A stretch of DNA of 11,052 bases from Oehlia diaphana. Lineage: Eukaryota; Glomeromycota; Glomeromycetes; Glomerales; Glomeraceae. The stretch is taken from positions 1-11,052 of the forward strand of contig QZLH01000372.1 of assembly GCA_003833135.1 (NCBI GenBank), given 5' to 3'. This document shows, in pieces, positions 1 through 7,862 of this stretch (position 1 is its first letter; every line of letters starts with the position of its first letter). The position numbers were made by a program, and so were the translations under genes. The notes below the pieces were generated by a model. That model was not told the origin of the DNA. It did not search any database and was given only the letters and a program-made list of their open reading frames with translations.

Positions 1-247
1 AAAAAAAATAGCCACAATAAACATAATTTTTTTTTTTTTTTTTTTTTTAAGGTAACAAAACAAAATGTAGATTCAAATAAAGATTATTATGTTATACAAT
101 CTTATTTCTTTTTTCCCCTTTTATGAAAAAAATTGGATATAATGAATTTTCATATATATATCAAATATGTAATAAATGATTTTTGTTGATTCGCAAAGCG
201 ATTTAAAAGAACACATTTATATAACAAAAAGGTAAAAAATAGAGTTT

Positions 248-677
248 TGAATGAAAAAAAAAAATAGGAGTATTATTACTATAAATGTTTATTAATATAT
301 TATATATATGTTATATTTGTTTTATTGAAAATTCATTCAAAGCGCCATGAATGTATAAGTAGAAATCGGTGTTCATTCGAAGATACTGTACTTATTAGTT
401 TGACAAGGTAAATCGATATTAAAAAATTTTTGATGACGTAATTATTTATTACACAAAATGCCATGCTCTTATTTCAATGAATGATAAATTTGGGCAAAGT
501 GCTTTTTTTAAATTTATATGACGCCAAAATTGGCCTTATAAAAAATAGAATTTATTATGAATGTAATGAATGACAAGATAGGTAATAAAAAAAATTAAAG
601 GTGGAATTAAAATGTCCATTATTATGCATGATGTTATTGTTTTTTGATTGTTATTATTATTATTTTTCATTCATTCA
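248..677. promoter_or_regulatory. Cluster of CATTCA/TGAATG hexamers
   Basis: The hexamer CATTCA or its complement TGAATG occurs at 248, 334, 348, 478, 558, 567, 668 and 672, eight times in 430 bases; a related CATTCG is at 374. The pair at 334/348 forms an inverted repeat around AAGCGCCA. CATTC is the core recognised by TEA/ATTS-domain factors (TEAD, Tec1, AbaA), so this could be a binding cluster. The last two copies overlap in a tandem repeat and may simply be microsatellite. Regulatory function is inference. Confidence 0.25.
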
Positions 678-715
678 TTTCATCACTATAGCGTCATGAG
701 AATTTCGAAAGAGAA

Positions 716-751
716 GGGTCGGAACGAAAATTTTTGTTTCGAAGCGAACCC
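716..751. repeat. Imperfect inverted repeat (hairpin)
   Basis: A left arm starting GGGTCGG and a right arm ending CGAACCC face each other around an A/T core. The outer GGGT/ACCC, the CG pair, and the inner CGAAA/TTTCG pair match; two or three positions and one base of length do not. It sits in a patch visibly richer in G+C than its surroundings. It could be a cruciform-forming site, a transposon relic or part of a regulatory region; the sequence does not decide. Confidence 0.3.
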
Positions 752-760
752 TCATCAAAG

Positions 761-768
761 TATTTATA
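761..768 (-). promoter_or_regulatory. TATA-like box on the minus strand
   Basis: The plus strand reads TATTTATA, so the minus strand reads TATAAATA after GCG. With the CACGTG site at 831 upstream of it on the minus strand, this resembles a leftward promoter, but no minus-strand reading frame follows to the left. It may serve a non-coding transcript or be chance in A/T-rich DNA. Confidence 0.15.
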
Positions 769-830
769 CGCAGAAAAAGTCAAAAAGACAATAACAACAA
801 AGGCGGATATATTAAAAAAGCTGTGTGATG

Positions 831-836
831 CACGTG
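831..836. promoter_or_regulatory. CACGTG E-box
   Basis: A perfect CACGTG flanked as GATG-CACGTG-CTGCGG. This is the core site of fungal basic helix-loop-helix factors such as Pho4 and Cbf1. It lies about 490 bases before the ABC transporter start codon. One hexamer is weak evidence, but it stands in a rare GC-richer patch. Confidence 0.2.
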
Positions 837-1099
837 CTGCGGTTAACGTTCGTTATTTAAAGAAAAAAATTGATGAAAAAAAAAAACGCCCATTATTTTA
901 TTAGTATTGTGAAAATTATATTGAAATCACATTTCTCAGTAAATTATTCCATATAGGTATAAATCTCCTCAAGATTGCATATCATTTGCCTTATCAGTAA
1001 TTATTTGATTTACATTTTATTCATAAAAAAAAAAAACGTTAATGCATATATATATTCGTCATCCTGAATTTAAACTTGTTAATATTGTTCCTGTATCCG

Positions 1100-1193
1100 A
1101 TTGGTGCGCACAAAGTTAAAAGTTTATTTTAGCCTATGTATATTTTGATGATCATTTTTTATATAATCCCACGCGAAAAAACATGTATAAATA
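1100..1193 (+). promoter_or_regulatory. Putative core promoter of the ABC transporter gene
   Basis: ATTGG at 1100-1104 is an inverted CCAAT box, and TATAAATA at 1186-1193 follows about 80 bases later, 133 bases before the start codon at 1326. The order and spacing fit a CCAAT/TATA fungal promoter. The sequence between TATA and ATG is dominated by T and A homopolymers, which are often nucleosome-poor. This is a sequence match only. Confidence 0.35.
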
Positions 1194-1325
1194 CCCCTCA
1201 CATATTTCACAATGTTGAATTTTTTTTTTTTTTTTTTTTTAGGGAAAAAAATTTTTTTTTTTAAATTTCAGTAAAAAAAAAAAAAAATTTACTTAAATAA
1301 ATACATATTTAATTAATCAGAGGAT

Positions 1326-3683
1326 ATGGATTACGAATATCACCCTATATCGATTGAAGATTATGATGATGAAGCATTCAGAAATGAAGAACCGAGGTAA
1401 ATTATTAAATAAATCAATGTACTTTATCAAACTCATTTATTTCATATTTTCTCGTTCTTTTTAATATGAATAAAGGACATCAACGAAACCGGTTCCATTG
1501 GAAATAATAGAACAAAATTATATAAAAAATAAAAATCAATCATCATTCGATAGATTATTTTTGCGTCGATTCTTTCGTATATTAAGTCGTCTTTTTTCTC
1601 CCTCAAATATGGAAGGGAATGTCATCAAGATATGGTTATTATTAATATGCACTAGCTTATTAAATGAAGTTTTGGTATATATTGTTGGTACAATTCCGAG
1701 TAGATTTTATACTGTTTTGGTCGGCAAAGATTTTAATGGTTTTAAGCCACTCATGTTTTATTCAATTGTGATCGTCATTTGCGCTGGATTGGTATGTATA
1801 TGAAAATGATAGGCAGTTACTTTATCAAATTTAGATTTTAATTTTTTTTTATCCAATTTTTTAAAGGGTCGGAGTTTTGTTAGATTTATTGGAGGTTTGT
1901 TTGCTATATCGACGAGAAAAATATTAACCAGAAGTTTACACAATAAATATTTGAATTCAAATAACTCAAGTACTTTCTATCGTTTATTAAACTTTAGGAC
2001 TGATATTGATAATCCGTGAGTAATATGTTTGTTTCCTTTTATTCTTTTATTCACACTTCTTATTTGATTAAAAATTAATTTACCAATAGTGATCAACGAA
2101 TAGCTCAAGATGTTGAAAATTTCTCGGAAAAATTAAGACTTATTTGTCAAGAAATTATTGTTGCGCCAATTCTCATCATTTATTACACATATAAAACGTG
2201 GACTTTAAGTGGATATTTTGGTCCACTTGTAATTTATGTTTATTTCATTGTAGGACTTATATCAAGTAGATTCCTTATAGTTCCTTTGGTAAATTTGGTA
2301 TATATGAAAGAATTTCACGAAGGAAACTTTAGATTTCTTCATGCTAGAGTACGACAATTTGCTGAACCTATTGCTTTAAGTTGGGGAGAAAAAGCCGAAT
2401 ATTATCAATTAGATTCCTTTTTTAAGAATCTCTTAAATTATCAACGTCAAATTATCGATCGTGAATTGGCCTTGGAAGCTCTCACTGGATCATTCGCTTA
2501 TTTTGGTTCGATTCTAAGCTATCTGATCATTGCAATCCCAGTCTTTGTTGGGGACTATGATGGAATTGAGAAAGATAAACTTAGTGGAGTTATTAGTATG
2601 AATGCTTTTCTCTCCTTGTATTTGATCTATCGATTTACGAGAATTGTGGAACAGAGTACAAAAATATCCGATTTGGCAGGTTACACAGCACGTATTGGAC
2701 AACTTTTTGAAGTAATCGAAGACATTAATGATAATAATGATAATTCTGATGTCAATTATACTTTCGATGATCAACACGGGTAATTATTATTATTATTAAG
2801 ATTTATTATTATTATTTAAATAACGATAATCAATTACTAATTGATATTTTTTTTTTTAATTAGTGAGGAGTTATCGATAGAATTTGATCATGTATCATTT
2901 ACGTCACCTTCAGGAACCCCATTATTATCAGACTTCAAGTTCATGATTGAACGAGGAAAGAATGTTATAGTAATGGGACCAAATGGAAGTGGAAAAACTT
3001 CATTACTAAGAGTTATGTGTGGGTTATGGCCGAAAACAAGAGGTCGAGTAATAAGACCAGTTTCGAGTAATCAACAAAGGGTATTAGTATATTTACCGCA
3101 AACGTCTTATTTGGTATTTGGATCTTTACGTGACCAAATAACTTATCCAATGGTAAATGACAAGAAAATGGAACTTGGTAAATTATATTTCATAGTGTAT
3201 TTTACACACATATTTTGTTCATACATACATTTATTTCATTTCCATTAATTAATATTTTATTTTTAATTTTTAGTGAGCGATGAAGAAGTAAGATCATTAT
3301 TGGCAAAAGTTAACTTGTCACATATCGAAAGAAAAGTGGAGACATTTGATTCAAGATATGGAGCTGATTGGGACAAAATGTTAAGTCCTGGTGAACAACA
3401 AAAACTTGCATTTGCTAGATTATTTTATTGGAAACCGGTTTTTGCTGCACTTGATGAGGCAACGAGTTCATTAGATTCAAACACAGAAAAACAATTCTTT
3501 GAAATTTGTAAAGAATTAAATATAACAACAATTACTGTATCACATAACAAGAGTTTATTACAATATCATGATAAAGTATTATTATTAAATGGTAAAGGTA
3601 GTTATGAAACAAGTGATATTGATATAAATGGTTCAGAAAATATTGTAAGGTGGATTGATGGTACTTTAAGGCCTTTTTCTTAA
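1326..3683 (+). CDS. ABC transporter, subfamily D half-transporter, ABCD4-like
   Basis: Six exons join: 1326-1396, 1476-1791, 1867-2015, 2090-2779, 2864-3177, 3274-3683, giving 1950 bases and 649 residues, normal for a half-transporter. All junctions are GT-AG and keep frame. The start is the first ATG after an in-frame TAA at 1314. Membrane segments are visible near residues 75-96, 115-140, 198-215, 222-246, 309-332 and 338-356, with the subfamily D EAA-like stretch at about 251-285. The nucleotide-binding domain has Walker A GPNGSGKT (447-454), Q-loop Gln 488, signature LSPGEQQ (550-556), Walker B FAALDE (570-575) and H-loop His 604, so it should hydrolyse ATP as a dimer. LSPGE and FARLFY resemble ABCD4, the lysosomal cobalamin exporter, more than the LSGGE of the peroxisomal ABCD1-3. 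No long hydrophobic N-terminal extension of the peroxisomal type is seen. Substrate and location are inference. Confidence 0.92.
1397..1475 (+). other. ABC transporter intron 1
   Basis: Donor GTAAAT and acceptor ATAAAG, 79 bases. It splits an arginine codon (AG|G), and joining the exons restores the frame that continues in exon 2. Confidence 0.85.
1792..1866 (+). other. ABC transporter intron 2
   Basis: Donor GTATGT, the fungal consensus, and acceptor TTAAAG after a T-rich tract, 75 bases, phase 0 between Leu 129 and Gly 130. Unspliced RNA meets a TGA four codons in. Confidence 0.88.
2016..2089 (+). other. ABC transporter intron 3
   Basis: Donor GTGAGT and acceptor CAATAG, 74 bases. It splits a proline codon (CC|T). 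The joined sequence reads DIDNPDQRIAQDV, a stretch well conserved in subfamily D transporters, which strongly supports the junction. Confidence 0.92.
2780..2863 (+). other. ABC transporter intron 4
   Basis: Donor GTAATT and acceptor AATTAG, 84 bases, splitting a glycine codon (GG|T). A near-consensus branch site TACTAAT lies at 2835-2841, followed by a T tract. It separates the membrane domain from the ATP-binding domain. Confidence 0.88.
3178..3273 (+). other. ABC transporter intron 5
   Basis: Donor GTAAAT and acceptor TTTTAG, 96 bases, splitting a valine codon (G|TG). It falls between the Q-loop and the ABC signature. Its length is a multiple of three, but an in-frame TAA near the end stops read-through. 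Confidence 0.87.
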
Positions 3684-3830
3684 TTAATCAGTGGAGGACT
3701 TGTTTATATCTTGAACATTGGAAGAAAATCTCTCTTTTTTTCATAATAGAAACTTATTACGTATGGTTTATTTGGGAACATTCTTTTTTTTTTTCATTCA
3801 TCATCGTATTCATTTTTCCTTTTCATGTAA

Positions 3831-3836
3831 AATAAA
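3831..3836 (+). promoter_or_regulatory. Probable polyadenylation signal of the ABC transporter gene
   Basis: AATAAA lies about 148 bases after the stop codon, downstream of T-rich tracts. It is the first good match in the 3' flank. Confidence 0.4.
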
Positions 3837-4881
3837 TAACAAAAAAACACGTTTTTTTTCAATCAATTCATTTTGTACTTTATAAAGTAACACAACATTT
3901 ATAACTATATAATCTCATTTAGAGTATTTTAACGTAGTCGATAAACTGTAGTTTAACCATGATATAGAATGACTGCGAGTCTTTTGCATCCAAAAAAATT
4001 TTTTTTCAACTAGTGAATTGCCTCCTTGGAATTTAATAAGTCATGAGTGAATTCAATCCATAATTGATCTTGCATTTTTTTACAATAAACATTTTTTTTG
4101 CATTCCTTTTTTAAATTGTTTTATACAAAATTTTTTTCCGTTGGTCTTTCGTAAAAACGCATTGATGGATGGCGAGTTATTTCAAGAATTTTTTTTTAAA
4201 ATATAATCTCTCTATCTATCTATGCTAGAGACCATAACGTCATATCCATTATTTGATACTTTTTCCGCGAAATGATTAAAAAGATGTAAGTTTTTTCACT
4301 ATATGTCGAATAATCTCGTTTTTATAATTCCTGTCCAAGCTAATCAGAATTGATCCGAATTGGAACCAACGAAGCTTTATTTTGATTCTGTACATGTTAA
4401 AAAATTATTCAAACACGAGTACTTAAAAAACTGATATAAAAGTGCAAGAGTATTTTTCGTTACCTTACGAAAATATTATCATCATTTCGCTTTCGCGCAA
4501 AAATATCAAATCTGGATCAAATATCTCATTTCTTCTTGAGTAAACACTTGAACATTCAGACAAACCTAAAGATTCATGTCACGCCACTTATACCAATAAA
4601 AAAGTGTAAAAAGTAACCGCTAAACTAGAACACATGATCTTCGTAGGAAATGAACTAAGGAAGAATCACGATTCTGAAAGAAAAATTATTGTTCATCAAA
4701 TAATTGCATCGGTAACGAATCTATTGTATGTTCAAGATTCCGCATAATAATAAAGCTTCTCTTTTTGGGATACTTCAAAATAAATTTTACTTATTGCCTG
4801 ATTAATAAGCATATTAGATTTAGTCATCTTGTTGGTCCGTTTACAGGATTTATATTCTTGAAGGTAGCCGAACTGTCTAAT

Positions 4882-5025
4882 CAGCAGTGATGAGTTTTGG
4901 ACATAATTTTTAACTTTAAAGGTTTTGGACAAGGTTTTGGACATAAGAGAATTGTCCAAAATCCTGTCCAAAACTTGTCCAAAACTGTCCAAAACTGTCC
5001 AAAATTGTCCAATTGCCCAACACTG
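4882..5025. mobile_element. Candidate hAT-like non-autonomous element (MITE)
   Basis: The right end read inward on the minus strand starts CAGTGTTGGGCAA, a typical hAT terminus. The left end starts CAGCAGTGATGAG, a looser match. Flanks are TGTCTAAT (4874-4881) and ACTCTAAT (5026-5033), equal at six of eight positions, as expected of an aged 8-bp target duplication. Inside, TTTTGGAC runs forward at 4895, 4923 and 4935 and reversed (GTCCAAAA) at 4954, 4966, 4977, 4988 and 4998, with a GTCCAATT at 5008; the reversed copies are spaced 10-12 bases apart. Many hAT transposases bind subterminal repeats of this kind. There is no transposase. The family call is inference; the inverted array is seen directly. 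Confidence 0.45.
4954..5015 (-). repeat. Tandem TTTTGGAC motif array
   Basis: Five GTCCAAAA units and one GTCCAATT on the plus strand start at 4954, 4966, 4977, 4988, 4998 and 5008, close to one helical turn apart, with three oppositely oriented copies at 4895-4942. Together they can fold into a long imperfect hairpin. Confidence 0.8.
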
Positions 5026-5500
5026 ACTCTAATGGACAGTGTGCATTGAAATCTTGCGTATCTAAAATTACTATAATGAAACCGAAATTCTCAGTACAGT
5101 AATGATATTTGAGTCAATCCAACCATTTCGCCGATTCATCGAATCAAACACTGAATTTCATAATAAAGTTAACATATATTATATTATTTATAAAATACAT
5201 CATAATTTCATAAAAAACACTCTTAATACTCTTTTGATATTATATATACCATACACCTTTCACAAAAAAAAATACACGCAAAATCTCAATGCGGCATCTG
5301 TGTCGGATAGCTTGTCGTCGCTGAAAATTGGAAATACTCGCCTTAAATTTTTGATATGATAATATAATTTATATTTTATATTACGTTAGCAATAAGTATG
5401 TTGTTAAAAAGACTTCAGATAATGAATCATTGAATTCCAAAAATGTTTTGGATAATAGTAGTCTTTTTATGAAGAAATCTGTAATTTAGTAAATAAATTT

Positions 5501-5516
5501 TCGTAAATATTTACGA
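5501..5516. repeat. 16-bp perfect palindrome
   Basis: TCGTAAATATTTACGA reads identically on both strands. It contains CG steps that are rare in this region and stands in non-coding DNA. It could be a homodimeric factor site; no gene lies within 1.8 kb on either side. Confidence 0.6.
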
Positions 5517-7087
5517 TAGAATATTCCTGTATAAAATATTATTGTTATAATTGGTTATAATAAAATCATTTTCATTGAAAAAAGTATACACTGTAATTTC
5601 AAGTCTTAATCAATATTTATTAGTCATGATGAATTCAGAAAGATTTTTCATTTTTTTCATTGAAAATTATACAATCAAAAAGATAATATTCGAGAAGGTT
5701 ACTTTTTTATAAAAAAAAAAAATACTATCTCTCCCTAAAAAAAATACTCTCTCTAAAAATTCATTATCTTATTGCGTAATTGATTAGAATCGGAGTCAAG
5801 ACAATATTTACAAAAACTAACAGACAGACAAATTGCACGAATACGGAATACTTCAAGCACAAGCTTACCGAAATCCAAATGGAGCATTATTGGGTTTGTT
5901 CACTTGGGGGTTTTTTTATTTTTTTTATTTTTTTTTTTAATTAATGAATTTGTTCACTTAAGGTGTTTATTTTGCAAAGTAGGGAATGGATAGCTCCTAC
6001 AGTATGTGAGGCAGGGAAATCCTAGTTTAACTTAAGAGAATTACCTTATTTCTTTTAATTCTTTTATTTATTTTTATTACTTTTAATTATTGGATTTGGT
6101 AGCGCAATTCAGACATCCTAACTTTGTTATTAGTAAAGTCAGAATTGGTTACGTACTCTCTTTACTATTAAATAAAAAATTTGGCACACTATTAATAAAT
6201 TCATCTTTCTTGTAATAGGTAGATACAGAATATTTACAAACATACATCATAACAGGAGTCAATAAGTTCAATGTTCTGCTTTAGAATAATCTTTCCAATG
6301 GGTAATACTAGGAGCATTAGTGGTGGATCTTTTTAAATGTGTTAAAAGATATCAAGAAAAGGATCAAGAGAAGGTATAGTATGATTAAATTTTCTATCTA
6401 GAAGTTAGGAGTTGGTAAAAATAATTATGTTATATTTTTTATAGTAAATAGATGAAATAAAATGCTCTCATAACATTATACATGGAATCCAACATGAACA
6501 ATAATCATTATCTACAATAATAACGGGCTGTCTGGCATCACATTCTCTAATACCACTTGATAAAGGCAATTTTAACATTAATTTTAGCATACAACCTAAC
6601 ATTAACTTAAATCCAATGGTTATAAGTACACATAATTGTGTAATATTTATTTAATTAATGATCCTTTATAAAATAAATATGAATAAGATTCATTAAAAAA
6701 TAAACTAATTAAATAAATACAAATGTAATTACACTTTTTTTCGATCCAATTACTATTTATTATTAGAGAAATTTCTCTTTGTTATGTCTCAATTTCAGCA
6801 ATGGCCTATCGCTTATAGTTATACATTGTATAAGAATGAATGCAAGTGTTCATGTCATTTCTGTCATGTGTATTAATGGAATTATTAATCGCATGAGAAA
6901 TACTAACAACTAAATTTTCACTGGACACGATGATACGTGCTTTGTATGCAAATATATACAGCATGGAACACGCAAAATGCAATGCTGGTAATCATAATCT
7001 GAACATGTTACATTGGAATGTACCATCAACTATCAAATCAATAAAAGTTTATTATTAGTTTTGACGATCATTATAATTTATAGTAAT

Positions 7088-7725
7088 CCCGGTTAAATTT
7101 CACACGCCCAAAACTCTAGATTCTTATTGTTTTCATTCATTCCAAATTCTGTGAGAACGCTTGGTTTTTTTCATATGATACCTCCCTTTTCAAAAAATAA
7201 ATAAATAAATAAATGATTCAAGCCTTTTTAGCTTTTTTAGATACTTCTCAATAAGAAAAAAAATGGTTTTCTTTAGTATTTTCAAAAAAGCGAGGTATTA
7301 CGTTGTTCTTTGGGTGCTCGTGTATTTGTCTAATCTTTCATACAAGGACTAATAATGCATGGTTTTTAAAAATTTCGGAAATTTTAATGGCTTCTATTTC
7401 AAAAGTGTGATTATCTTTCCGAGATGTTATTAATATCAGAAATCCTAATTAATCAATGAATCTAAAATACCCGGTATTCAATTCATAACCGGCATAATTA
7501 AACTATTTCAAAAAAATAAACTTTTATGTAGATCATATGATAATCAGCATATGACAGTTAATGTGTTACATATTGCGCGGCAGTGATTACTTACAAATAA
7601 ATTAATTATGAGATAAGACAAACAAAAAAAGAACGATCAATCTTTTTTTGGTCTGTTATTAAATATATTAATATTTAATATATTAAACGATAGGAGTAAT
7701 GTTGTGCCGATCTACGGGACCCGGT
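7088..7725 (+). promoter_or_regulatory. Three CCCGGT sites upstream of the first BTB-TLDc gene
   Basis: CCCGGT occurs at 7088-7093, 7470-7475 and 7720-7725, always on the plus strand, each embedded in A/T-rich DNA. The middle copy forms a short inverted repeat with ACCGG at 7488-7492. The last is 119 bases before the start codon and sits in a GC-rich patch. I saw no other copy in the window. A regulatory role is inference. Confidence 0.25.
7195..7214 (+). repeat. AAAT microsatellite
   Basis: Five perfect tandem AAAT units in non-coding DNA, preceded by an A run. Confidence 0.8.
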
Positions 7726-7829
7726 TTTAATTAACTAAAAATGGAATGATTGACATATTTTAGGTTACAAATAAAATAAATAAAATGTATAGCTTAAATT
7801 ATTTTTTTTTTCCTTCTTTTTTTTTTCTA

Positions 7830-7862
7830 ATGAAAAAAAAAAAATGTCCTTTGAATTATTGA
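7830..7862 (+). CDS. Upstream ORF overlapping the BTB-TLDc start codon
   Basis: ATG at 7830 opens a ten-codon frame that begins with four lysines and ends in TGA at 7860-7862, inside the main coding region. It lies +2 relative to the main frame. It is separated from the main ATG by an A run (7833-7844) whose last base is the A of that ATG. Scanning ribosomes would meet it first if the transcript begins upstream of it. Its ATG context (CTAATGA) is mediocre. It may lower translation or be irrelevant if transcription starts inside the pyrimidine tract. Confidence 0.3.
   Translation: MKKKKCPLNY

Larger units (their letters stand above)
1..1325. other. A/T-rich upstream region with no supported gene
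   Basis: No open frame with coding character was found on either strand. The region holds a 22-base T run at 27-48, a short TTA microsatellite near 650-662 running into CATT repeats at 666-680, a 21-base T run at 1220-1240, and the motif clusters listed separately. The last 250 bases are probably promoter and 5' leader of the ABC transporter gene. An acceptor-like ATTTCAG ending at 1271 means a 5'-UTR intron is possible, but no donor is clear enough to call. Confidence 0.6.
3684..7843. other. 4.2-kb region without a supported gene
   Basis: Between the ABC transporter and the first BTB-TLDc gene no frame shows convincing coding character; the few open frames of 30-86 codons are expected in such A/T-rich DNA. 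The region contains a TCTA run at 4211-4223, the hAT-like element at 4882-5025, a palindrome at 5501-5516, many A and T homopolymers, an AAAT microsatellite at 7195-7214 and three CCCGGT sites. Short cysteine-containing frames near 6840-6990 and hydrophobic frames near 5830-5930 and 6290-6380 could be gene relics, but overlapping frames are equally open. Confidence 0.6.

Noticed and set aside
1758..1943. Minus-strand frame opposite ABC transporter exons 2 and 3
   Set aside because: It is the shadow of a well-supported plus-strand gene and crosses intron 2.
2514..2777. Minus-strand frame of 87 codons opposite ABC exon 4
   Set aside because: Antisense shadow of the last membrane segments of the transporter, with Ile-rich low-complexity sequence.
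4451..4475. Hairpin around TTTTCGTTACCTTACGAAAA
   Set aside because: The arms are short and mismatched, the loop is only a few bases, and no T tract or conserved context follows.
4732..4992. Minus-strand open frame of 86 codons
   Set aside because: Its first third is just the TTTTGGAC repeat array read as protein, the rest is low-complexity, and no domain or intron structure is recognisable.
5102..5359. Plus-strand open frame of 85 codons
   Set aside because: Composition is dominated by Ile, Asn, Lys and Tyr from A/T-rich codons, with no recognisable motif; this length is unremarkable in such DNA.
5830..5935. Short protein-like frame reading AQAYRNPNGALLGLFTWG
   Set aside because: All three plus-strand frames are open over much of this stretch, no splice partner keeps a frame going, and it ends in a T homopolymer; no family could be assigned.
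6290..6380. Hydrophobic frame reading QWVILGALVVDLF followed by a charged end and GTATAG
   Set aside because: Only about 30 codons between stops, and joining to the likely acceptor near 6445 gives an immediate TAA.
6470..6665. Minus-strand frame of about 55 codons containing CDARQPVIIVDNDYC
   Set aside because: Looks protein-like in the middle but has no matching start region, no splice partner and no family I recognise; possibly a relic.
6840..6990. Cysteine/histidine-rich short frames resembling zinc-finger pieces
   Set aside because: Interrupted by stops in every frame, and the cysteine spacing fits no finger class.
7657..7687. A/T palindrome-like stretch built on AATATATTAA
   Set aside because: A ten-base direct repeat in sequence made only of A and T; such structure is expected by chance here.
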